This document shows, piece after piece, positions 1-4,800 of a stretch of 6,159 nt of DNA. Each line of letters opens with the position of its first letter. The first letter of the stretch is position 1. Below the pieces are notes generated by a model. The model searched no databases. It was not told the DNA's origin and was given only the letters and a program-made list of their open reading frames with translations. The DNA comes from Actinomycetota bacterium (GTDB taxonomy: Bacteria > Actinomycetota > Actinomycetes > S36-B12 > UBA10799), in assembly GCA_030837445.1 (NCBI GenBank), contig JAUPKM010000015.1:1-6159 (forward strand). The letters are read 5' to 3'. The translations under genes were made by a program, and so were the position numbers.

Positions 1-504
1 CCCGGTGTGCTGACCGCCGCCCCAGTTGGCACCGGCCTCGTCGAACCGGGCGGTGAGTTCGTAGTGATCCACCGGGATGGTCCAGGCCGCGCTGCCCAGA
101 TAATCCGCCAGTCGGGTGGCAGAGCCAGCCATCTGCGCGGACGTGCCCGCTCCGAGCGTCGCCAACTGCAGTGGGACAGTGCGCCCGACCGCGGCGAAGC
201 GTGCGACATCAGCGAGGGTGACCACCTCCGGCGCGGCGCCGACCGCGGGACCCGCGACCGGCCCTGCGGCTGCGACTGGCACGATCGGGCCTGCAGTCGC
301 CACGGAAACCGGCCCCCGGCCTGAGCCGTTGCTCGACCCCACCGCCGAGCCGTCGCCGACGCCGGCAGCGGCGGTACCGGCCTGGGTCAGCGAGACGGTC
401 GCCACAATCGCCGCCGTCGCCGCCAGTGGCGCGCCGACGATCAGCGCCGCCCGCCGGCGGGTCGGCCGGGCAGGCCGGCGGGTGCTATCAGTGCTGGAGA
501 CCAC
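1..504 (-). CDS. Secreted M23-family (LytM-like) metallopeptidase, N-terminal part, cut by left edge
   Basis: Reading the minus strand from GTG at 504 gives 168 residues with no stop before the edge. An in-frame TGA at 511-513 makes this GTG the first usable start; no strong Shine-Dalgarno precedes it. Residues 9-18 are Arg-rich (RRPARPTRRR) and 19-39 are hydrophobic, as in a signal peptide or membrane anchor. Residues 40-100 are a low-complexity Ala/Gly/Val/Pro linker. At 143-168 the sequence reads IPVDHYELTARF, then WGGGQHTG, which matches the start of M23 peptidase domains; His166 would be the first zinc ligand of the HxxxD motif, with the Asp just beyond the edge. Family knowledge: M23 enzymes are zinc endopeptidases that cut peptidoglycan cross-bridges outside the membrane. 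The same-strand position downstream of pcrA fits gene order I recall from other actinobacteria. The catalytic HxH motif is not visible, so activity cannot be judged. Confidence 0.85.
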   Translation of the reverse strand, partial: MVSSTDSTRRPARPTRRRAALIVGAPLAATAAIVATVSLTQAGTAAAGVGDGSAVGSSNGSGRGPVSVATAGPIVPVAAAGPVAGPAVGAAPEVVTLADVARFAAVGRTVPLQLATLGAGTSAQMAGSATRLADYLGSAAWTIPVDHYELTARFDEAGANWGGGQHTG

Positions 505-540
505 AGGGAATCACTCAATTTCGGGGGGACTGGGGATGGA

Positions 541-637
541 CCCGTTCCTCGGCGTTCATACCGACGGGACCCCGGGAGGAATCCCGGCCGCAGGCTGCAT
601 AGTGCCTGCCTTTCGAACCAGTGTCCGGTGGTTTCGA
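541..637 (-). other. Four tandem hairpins: candidate structured 5' leader of the M23 gene
   Basis: Four potential stem-loops lie almost end to end between pcrA and the peptidase start. The stems, in plus-strand coordinates, are: 613-620 with 629-637 (one bulge); 590-595 with 604-609 (GCAGGC/GCCTGC, 8-nt loop); 572-577 with 582-587 (CCGGGA/TCCCGG, 4-nt loop); and 541-545 with 564-568, plus 550-552 with 561-563. A competing pairing also exists: 655-663 can pair with 623-634, which would break the first hairpin. The block ends 36 nt before the GTG at 504. I looked for the c-di-AMP (ydaO) riboswitch, which is known upstream of some actinobacterial cell-wall hydrolase genes, and did not find its conserved segments. 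GC-rich DNA forms hairpins easily, so function is inference. Confidence 0.35.
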
Positions 638-680
638 CCGTCCTTGTAGGCCGCAAACCGGACATTGACGACTATCTGGA

Positions 681-696
681 CGTGAGATGCGTCACA
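681..696. promoter_or_regulatory. Crp/FNR-type palindrome, site 1
   Basis: The plus strand reads CGTGAGATGCGTCACA, a GTGA-N6-TCAC inverted repeat that matches the classical TGTGA-N6-TCACA Crp half-sites at 9 of 10 positions. It also fits the GTG-N6-GNCAC form I recall for Streptomyces Crp. It lies about 180 bp upstream of the M23 start in the pcrA-M23 intergenic region. Actinobacterial Crp/GlxR regulators use this consensus, and Crp is known to act on the resuscitation-promoting factor gene rpfA in mycobacteria. That makes control of a wall hydrolase plausible. I could not fix a matching -10/-35, so activation versus repression is unknown. Confidence 0.5.
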
Positions 697-730
697 AGCA
701 ACGCAAATGCGGCGTTTCGCTACCGGCAAA

Positions 731-744
731 GTGAGCGAGATCAC
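731..744. promoter_or_regulatory. Crp/FNR-type palindrome, site 2
   Basis: The plus strand reads GTGAGCGAGATCAC, a second exact GTGA-N6-TCAC inverted repeat. The flanking bases (A before, G after) differ from the full consensus. Its centre is 49 bp from site 1 and it lies 53 bp past the pcrA stop codon, in non-coding DNA. Two such eight-base palindromes in under 300 bp is far more than chance would give, which is the main support for both. Confidence 0.45.
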
Positions 745-796
745 GCTACGGGAGGCGTCGCGTAATGAAGAGGACACCCGCCGGGGGGAGGACGAT

Positions 797-3034
797 CTAG
801 AGCTTCTCGACCGGCGCGTACCGCAGCAGAAGCCGCTTCGTACCTTCGCTGCCGAAGTCGACGCTGGCCTCCGCACTCTCCCCCACGCCCCTAGTGGACA
901 CGACGGTGCCAAGCCCGAACCTTCCGTGCAGCACCCTGTCCCCGGGATTCAGCGACAGGATCGGAGGCTGGCTGCCCGACCGCTCGCGGCGCTCCCGGCC
1001 CTGCGATCGTCCCCAACTGTCACCGGCCATCGCTCCGGCGCCGCTGCCAACAGAGCCGGTGCCGCTCTGCTGCATCGGAATATCCTCCCGACGATGTTCC
1101 AACAGTTCCTCCGGCAACTCGGAGAGGAACCTGCTCGCGGGGTTCGCCTGCGGGCTGCCCCAGGCGGAACGAACCATCGCCCGGGTCAGGTAGAGCCGCT
1201 CCCGCGCACGAGTGATGCCGACGTATGCCAACCGCCGCTCCTCGGCCAACTCAGCCGGGTCGCCCAGCGACCGGGCATGCGGGAACACCGCGTCCTCCAT
1301 TCCGGTCAGAAACACCACCGGGAACTCAAGCCCCTTGGCGGTGTGCAAGGTCATCAACGTGACCATCCCACCGTCGGCCGCGGGAATCTCATCCGAGTCC
1401 GACACCAGCGCCACCCGTTCCAGGAAATCGTCCAGGGTCCCTGCTGGGTTGTCCCGGCTGAACTCCTCGGCAACCCCCTCGAGTTCGGCCAGGTTTTCCG
1501 CCCGAGTCGCGTCCTGCGGGTCGTCGGAGGCCTGCAGTTCGGCCAGCAGGCCGGTCCGTTCCAACACCTCCTGCACCACATCACCGGGGCCGGCAGAATC
1601 GGCGACGGCGACTATCCCGTCCAGCACCTCCAGGAAACCCTCGATCGCGTGGAGCGACCTGGCCGCCAGGCCGGGCGCCTCGGAAGCACGCCGCAGTCCG
1701 GCATGGAAACTCATCCGGTGCCGTTGCGCAAACGCATCGATCACCGCCTCCGCCCGGTCACCGATTCCCCGCTTCGGGGTGTTCAGGATGCGACGCAACG
1801 CCACATCGTCGTCCGGGTTCGCCACAACCTTCAGATATCCGAGGGCGTCCTTGACCTCCTTGCGCTCGTAGAACCGCACGCCGCCCACCACTCGGTAGGG
1901 CAGGCCCACCCGAACCAGCACCTCCTCCAGTGCGCGGGATTGGGCGTTCGTGCGGTAGAAGATCGCCACGTCGGACGCCTGCACCGCGTGCGCGTCGGCT
2001 AGGCGGTCGATCTCTTCGGCCACAAAGGCGGCCTCATCCCGCTCGTCATCACCGACATAGGTCACCAGAGGCGCGCCCGCTCCGGCATCGGTCCAGAGCT
2101 TCTTCTCGCGCCGCTCCGGGTTCCGGGTGATGATTGCGTTCGCCGCCGTCAGAATGTTCTGGCTGGACCGGTAGTTTTGCTCGAGCATGACCACGCGGGA
2201 GTCCGGGAAGTCACTCTCGAACTGCTCGATGTTGCGCACTGTGGCGCCACGGAAGGCGTAGATCGACTGGTCGGAGTCTCCGACGACACTCAGCGACGCC
2301 GGTGCCACCTCGTCCCGGTCGCTGCCGACCAGTTCCCGGACAAGCACGTATTGTGCGTGGTTGGTGTCCTGGTACTCGTCGACGAGGACATGTCTGAACC
2401 GGCGGTGGTAGTGCTCGGCGACATCGTCGAAGCCCTGCAACAACGCCACTGTGTGGCCGATCAGGTCGTCGAAATCGACCGCGCCGGCCTGCAGCAGGCG
2501 CCGCTGGTAGTCGGCATACACCCCCGCCAACTCCAGTTCGGTGGGATTCTCGGCGCGGGAACGGAAGGTCTCGTGATCGACGAGATCATTCTTGAGCGCG
2601 GAGATTCGGCCTGCCATCGACCGCGGTGTCGTGCGCTTGATGTCCATGTCGGCATCCCGCATCACCATCGTCAGCAGTCGCAGGGTGTCGGCAGTGTCGT
2701 AGATCGAGAAACTCGAGGGCAGCGCCAGACGATCGGCCTCTCGCCGCAGGATCCGGACACAGGCCGAGTGAAACGTGCTGACGGTCATCGCCCGAGCACG
2801 CGAGCCGACCAACTCGGCCACCCGCTCGCGCATCTCGGCGGCGGCCTTGTTCGTGAAGGTGATCGCCAGGATTTCACCCGGAGCGGCCCGCCTGGCGTCG
2901 AGCAGGTGTCCGATTCGCCGGGTCAGAACCCGGGTCTTACCTGACCCGGCGCCGGCGACCACCAGCAGCGCGGGAGCCTCCGAGGTGACAGCCTCGTATT
3001 GTTGGGGGTTCAGATCCGCAAGCAGGTCAGCCAT
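797..3034 (-). CDS. pcrA: ATP-dependent DNA helicase PcrA/UvrD (SF1A)
   Basis: A complete 745-residue superfamily 1A 3'-5' helicase, normal for the family. Motifs in order: Q motif LNPQQYEAV at 8-16; Walker A GAGSGKT at 28-34; Ia TFTNKAAAEM at 59-68; Walker B/II VDEYQDT at 218-224; III GDSDQSIYAFRG at 252-263; IV QNYRSSQ at 286-292; V TLHTAKGLEF at 562-571; VI YVGITRARERL at 604-614. Residues about 655-690 are a Gly/Ser/Arg-rich linker. Residues 695-745 (LNPGDRVLHGRFGLGTV onward) match the C-terminal Tudor-like domain by which PcrA/UvrD contacts RNA polymerase. Known role: unwinding in nucleotide excision repair, transcription-coupled repair and replication of damaged or rolling-circle DNA. 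The ATG at 3034 starts 11 nt after the membrane gene's stop and has only a distant GGAG, so it is probably co-transcribed. No residue of the helicase core appears altered. Confidence 0.97.
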   Translation of the reverse strand: MADLLADLNPQQYEAVTSEAPALLVVAGAGSGKTRVLTRRIGHLLDARRAAPGEILAITFTNKAAAEMRERVAELVGSRARAMTVSTFHSACVRILRREADRLALPSSFSIYDTADTLRLLTMVMRDADMDIKRTTPRSMAGRISALKNDLVDHETFRSRAENPTELELAGVYADYQRRLLQAGAVDFDDLIGHTVALLQGFDDVAEHYHRRFRHVLVDEYQDTNHAQYVLVRELVGSDRDEVAPASLSVVGDSDQSIYAFRGATVRNIEQFESDFPDSRVVMLEQNYRSSQNILTAANAIITRNPERREKKLWTDAGAGAPLVTYVGDDERDEAAFVAEEIDRLADAHAVQASDVAIFYRTNAQSRALEEVLVRVGLPYRVVGGVRFYERKEVKDALGYLKVVANPDDDVALRRILNTPKRGIGDRAEAVIDAFAQRHRMSFHAGLRRASEAPGLAARSLHAIEGFLEVLDGIVAVADSAGPGDVVQEVLERTGLLAELQASDDPQDATRAENLAELEGVAEEFSRDNPAGTLDDFLERVALVSDSDEIPAADGGMVTLMTLHTAKGLEFPVVFLTGMEDAVFPHARSLGDPAELAEERRLAYVGITRARERLYLTRAMVRSAWGSPQANPASRFLSELPEELLEHRREDIPMQQSGTGSVGSGAGAMAGDSWGRSQGRERRERSGSQPPILSLNPGDRVLHGRFGLGTVVSTRGVGESAEASVDFGSEGTKRLLLRYAPVEKL

Positions 3035-3045
3035 CAGTCGCCGGG

Positions 3046-3411
3046 CTAACTCCAGAAGACGGCGATGATGACGTTCGCGGTGGCCAGTCCACCGATCGCA
3101 GCCCAGACCCCGGTGCTGATGCTGGGCTTCTTTCGATTGGCCAACACGAGGCCGAGGATGACCAGCAGGATCAGCAGTTTGACGCCAATCTTGGCGTTAT
3201 CGGGCAGCCCGTACTCATCAGGGTTCTGTGAGTGCAGCGGGTACAGCAGACCGACCATCAGGACGCCGGTCACCAATTGGGTGAGGGCGCCGTGCAGCAT
3301 CGCCGGGTTGATCACCCGTGGCGTCGTCTTCGCCTGCACCAGGAATCCGCCGATCAGCGAGGCAAGGCCGAGGAAGTGCAGGACGACCAACACGTGCAGC
3401 AGGAACGACAT
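3046..3411 (-). CDS. Small four-helix integral membrane protein, function unknown
   Basis: A 121-residue hydrophobic protein from ATG 3411. Four membrane segments are evident at about 2-26, 36-59, 73-92 and 101-120. Segment 1 carries LHFLGLASLIGGF and segment 2 begins MLHGALTQLVTG; the short loop at 60-72 is polar (SQNPDEYGLPDN) and the 92-98 loop is basic (NRKKPS). I believe similar small conserved membrane proteins occur beside pcrA in other actinobacteria, but I know no function. The frame stays open to a GTG at 3462, which overlaps the upstream toxin stop (GTGA). I prefer ATG 3411 because the 17 extra residues are polar and unlike the rest, and because a -10-like hexamer sits exactly where a leaderless transcript from ATG 3411 would need it. 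It ends 11 nt before pcrA, suggesting a two-gene operon. Confidence 0.8.
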   Translation of the reverse strand: MSFLLHVLVVLHFLGLASLIGGFLVQAKTTPRVINPAMLHGALTQLVTGVLMVGLLYPLHSQNPDEYGLPDNAKIGVKLLILLVILGLVLANRKKPSISTGVWAAIGGLATANVIIAVFWS

Positions 3412-3417
3412 CCCGCC

Positions 3418-3423
3418 AGTGTA
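3418..3423 (-). promoter_or_regulatory. Candidate -10 box for leaderless transcription of the membrane gene
   Basis: On the minus strand TACACT is followed by GGCGGG and then the ATG at 3411. It therefore occupies -12 to -7 relative to the A of the ATG, the spacing of an actinobacterial TANNNT -10 box for a leaderless mRNA. There is no clear Shine-Dalgarno before this ATG, which agrees with that reading. No good -35 is seen. It would give pcrA a promoter independent of the upstream TA module. Confidence 0.35.
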
Positions 3424-3458
3424 GTGGTGGGCCTCGCTACCCCGAGACGATGCTCCGC

Positions 3459-3845
3459 TCACCGAGCGGGACGGAGCCAGTCCTCGGCTGGAATGTCTGA
3501 CTCCGCTGATCCGACTAGCCAGCTGCGCACAGCCTCGAGCAGGGGCCCGGGATTCTTGCGGGATCGGGGGAAGGTCCTGCTGCTGGTCAGCAGGAGTTGG
3601 GCGGACGGACGGGCTGAATCCTGGGCCTGCGCCAAGAGTGGCCGAAACTCCTTAACGTTTTCGGTCACGATGCGCCGCTGGGCCACAGCAGCCCAATCAA
3701 ACAGTTCGGCATCGGACAGGGCACGCAGCTCCTGAACTTCGCAGACCGCAACGACGTCGTGTCCCTCGTGTCTGAGCGCCGCAGCGAGAGCCGCGGAGAA
3801 CATTTCGTCCAGGATCAGAGCCGCTCCCCCCGGCTGCGGGGTCAC
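3459..3845 (-). CDS. DUF5615-like / PIN-like toxin of a type II TA module
   Basis: 128 residues from GTG 3845. The N-terminus LILDEMFSAALAAALRHEGHDV (residues 10-31) and the segment RRIVTENVKEFRPL (57-70) are typical of the DUF5615/Mut7-C PIN-like fold. That fold has a first acidic pair after strand 1 (Asp13, Glu14) and a T-E/D-N-x-x-D/E-F acidic motif, here Thr61 to Phe67 with Glu66 in place of the usual Asp. The following LLLTSSRTFPRSRKN (about 82-96) also resembles family members. PIN-like toxins are thought to be metal-dependent RNases; this one's target is unknown. The start is uncertain: GTG 3845 gives a GTGA overlap with the upstream antitoxin stop; GTG 3872 would add 9 residues; a CTG after GGGGGAG, at residue 10, would give a family-like MILDE start. 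The partner immediately upstream is a DUF433-like antitoxin. The gene ends at TGA 3459, 47 nt before the membrane gene's ATG. Confidence 0.75.
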   Translation of the reverse strand: MTPQPGGAALILDEMFSAALAAALRHEGHDVVAVCEVQELRALSDAELFDWAAVAQRRIVTENVKEFRPLLAQAQDSARPSAQLLLTSSRTFPRSRKNPGPLLEAVRSWLVGSAESDIPAEDWLRPAR

Positions 3846-4138
3846 GCCAGCAATTCCCGGCTCGACTGCCACGCGGCCTCGGCCGCAACGGAAGCGGTTT
3901 CAGTCGCGAGGATTTCACGGTCGATCTCAGCGCCGTAGGCCGAGTAGTAGTCCAGCGCCACTCGAATCCTGGACTGCGGTAAGGCCAACACCTCTGCCGC
4001 CGCTTCGACGGCCAACTCCCCACGCTCTTCGCTCTCCGCAAGAAAAGTGATGACTTCCCATATGTCGGGTCCCGCGACGATCGCCGCTCGCCGACCGCTT
4101 GGACCATCCTTGAAGACAATCCCGGGAAACTCGCTCAT
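3842..4138 (-). CDS. DUF433-like antitoxin, partner of the DUF5615-like toxin
   Basis: 98 residues from ATG 4138, with GAAGG (4146-4150) 7 nt upstream, a good Shine-Dalgarno. The N-terminal PGIVFKDGPSGRRAAIVAGPDIWEV (residues 5-29) resembles the leading segment of actinobacterial antitoxins found with DUF5615 toxins. Residues 41-75 form the DUF433-style helix-turn-helix, with LAVEAAAEVLALPQSRIRVA followed by LDYYSAYGAEID. The C-terminal helix 76-98 is Ala/Glu-rich and could wrap the toxin. By analogy it binds the toxin and represses its own promoter. Its stop overlaps the toxin GTG by 4 nt (GTGA), implying translational coupling. The only upstream space is the 56-bp gap shared with the divergent RHH antitoxin gene, so its operator should lie there. 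Confidence 0.75.
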   Translation of the reverse strand: MSEFPGIVFKDGPSGRRAAIVAGPDIWEVITFLAESEERGELAVEAAAEVLALPQSRIRVALDYYSAYGAEIDREILATETASVAAEAAWQSSRELLA

Positions 4139-4176
4139 CCGCAGACCTTCGTCGATGAGTTGCTGAGCGACCCCCG

Positions 4177-4182
4177 AAGGAG
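4177..4182 (+). promoter_or_regulatory. Shine-Dalgarno that decides the TTG start of the RHH antitoxin
   Basis: AAGGAG is the only strong ribosome-binding site in the divergent gap on the plus strand. It lies 12 nt before TTG 4195, longer than ideal. No ATG or GTG lies between them in any frame; an ATT at 4194 opens a frame that stops soon. It therefore supports TTG as the start of the antitoxin, or a start remodelled by a past frameshift. Confidence 0.4.
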
Positions 4183-4194
4183 TCGCCCCCGGAA

Positions 4195-4407
4195 TTGCGC
4201 CGGCTCGGCGACGAAGTCGCGCCAGAACGTCGTCATCGAACCGAGTGTGGCCTGGCCGGACCGTCTGAGGCGATCCGCGAGGCCCTGGCCATGCTTCACC
4301 GCAAGGCGCAACTGGTGGCGATGGGTCGGGAGTATGACGACCTCTACCAAAGCGAACCGGTGCCCATCTCAGACGTCACGGCCGCCCTCTATCCCGACAA
4401 CGATTGA
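4195..4407 (+). CDS. Short ribbon-helix-helix (ParD/CopG-like) antitoxin, TTG start
   Basis: 70 residues from TTG 4195. LGDEV at 4-8 and GPSEAIREALAMLHRKAQL at 22-40 align with ParD-type antitoxins (LGD near the N-terminal strand, then S-x-SEAIREAL in helix 2). The tail REYDDLY (45-51) plus VPISDVTAALYPDN (56-69) looks like a toxin-wrapping antitoxin C-terminus. RHH antitoxins dimerise through the N-terminal beta-strand, which also contacts DNA; here only about four residues (MRRL) precede LGD, so the strand is minimal. The same frame is open back to a TGA at 4156-4158 but has no ATG or GTG in that stretch. Residues 9-20 are Arg/His-rich and poor in the usual hydrophobics. It may be functional from TTG or N-terminally damaged. 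The toxin GTG follows after 6 nt, so the pair is an operon. Confidence 0.65.
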   Translation: MRRLGDEVAPERRHRTECGLAGPSEAIREALAMLHRKAQLVAMGREYDDLYQSEPVPISDVTAALYPDND

Positions 4408-4413
4408 GACGAC

Positions 4414-4755
4414 GTGCCACCGGCAACTGCGCGACCGCTCCGCGGAGAGGTATGGGACGTGCGGTTCCCCGCACCGGTCAACGAGCATCCCGTGGTGGTG
4501 CTCAGCGCAAACGTGTTGTGCCACCGACTCTCCAGCGTGACGGTCGTTGTCGTCACTGGCAGCTCTGGACCACCGTCCACCCATGTACCGCTGGACGCGG
4601 AGGCCGGAGTGGACAGGTACACAGTGTCCTACGCCAAGGCGACAGACATCCATACCGTTCCGCGGACGCGTTTCCGGCGCAAGAAGGGAACGCTCGCGCG
4701 CGGTGAATTGACTCACCTTGGCGATGCGGTAAAGGCCGCGCTCGACTTGTCCTAG
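4414..4755 (+). CDS. MazF/PemK-like mRNA interferase toxin
   Basis: 113 residues from GTG 4414, six nucleotides after the antitoxin stop, with only a weak TGAG upstream; translation is probably coupled. The order of motifs is that of MazF/PemK: RGEVWDV at 10-16, strand HPVVVLS at 25-31, strand VTVVVVTGSSG at 42-52, then THVPLD at 56-61, VSYAKATDIHTV at 71-82 and a final helix ELTHLGDAVKAALDL. Length is typical. Family members are sequence-specific endoribonucleases acting on mRNA or stable RNA. Thr48 occupies the place of the catalytic Thr, but the usual Arg of the (R)PV motif is His25. I think HPVVVL variants form an actinobacterial subgroup, but this is from memory. If so the toxin may be active with altered chemistry; otherwise it may be weakened. 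The gene ends at TAG 4753-4755, convergent with guaA. Confidence 0.8.
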   Translation: MPPATARPLRGEVWDVRFPAPVNEHPVVVLSANVLCHRLSSVTVVVVTGSSGPPSTHVPLDAEAGVDRYTVSYAKATDIHTVPRTRFRRKKGTLARGELTHLGDAVKAALDLS

Positions 4756-4757
4756 CA

Positions 4758-4774
4758 GGTCCTGGCCGAGGACC
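4758..4774. terminator. Candidate bidirectional terminator between mazF-like gene and guaA
   Basis: GGTCCT-GGCCG-AGGACC is a perfect 6-bp stem with a 5-nt loop beginning 2 nt after the toxin stop and 27 nt beyond the guaA stop. A second, weaker pairing (CCCGA 4773-4777 with TCGGG 4791-4795) competes with it. There is no T-tract on either side, which is common in GC-rich actinobacteria. Placement between convergent genes is the main support. Confidence 0.4.
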
Positions 4775-4800
4775 CGATCACCACCGCCATTCGGGGGTCG

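Noticed and set aside
558..600. Short upstream ORF of 14 codons (MQPAAGIPPGVPSV) before the M23 gene
   Set aside because: No convincing Shine-Dalgarno, it lies within the hairpin block, and nothing beyond an ATG and a stop supports translation.
610..640. TTCGAA-containing segment resembling a tRNA T-arm
   Set aside because: The bases flanking GGTTCGAAAGG do not form the required 5-bp T-stem, and no acceptor or anticodon stem is present.
116..649. Plus-strand Ala/Thr/Pro-rich open frame of 177 codons
   Set aside because: It is antisense to the M23 peptidase N-terminus, which has a recognisable signal peptide and QHTG motif; the plus frame shows no domain.
541..663. c-di-AMP (ydaO) riboswitch ahead of a wall hydrolase
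   Set aside because: Context fits, but the conserved core segments I know (GGTGAAT-like and GACAGCTAACC-like) are not found; kept only as an unclassified structured leader.
707..2002. Long plus-strand open frame of 431 codons
   Set aside because: It lies antisense to pcrA, whose helicase motifs are intact; the composition is the Arg/Pro/His-rich pattern of a GC-rich antisense frame.
4206..4222. 17-nt sequence repeated exactly at 5562-5578 inside guaA
   Set aside because: It contains the palindromic core GCGACGAAGTCGC made of common GC-rich codons and encodes different peptides at each site; no flanking similarity, so probably chance.
4135..4350. Minus-strand 71-codon frame across the divergent TA gap
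   Set aside because: It overlaps both antitoxin starts, has no recognisable domain and conflicts with the RHH/MazF reading on the plus strand.
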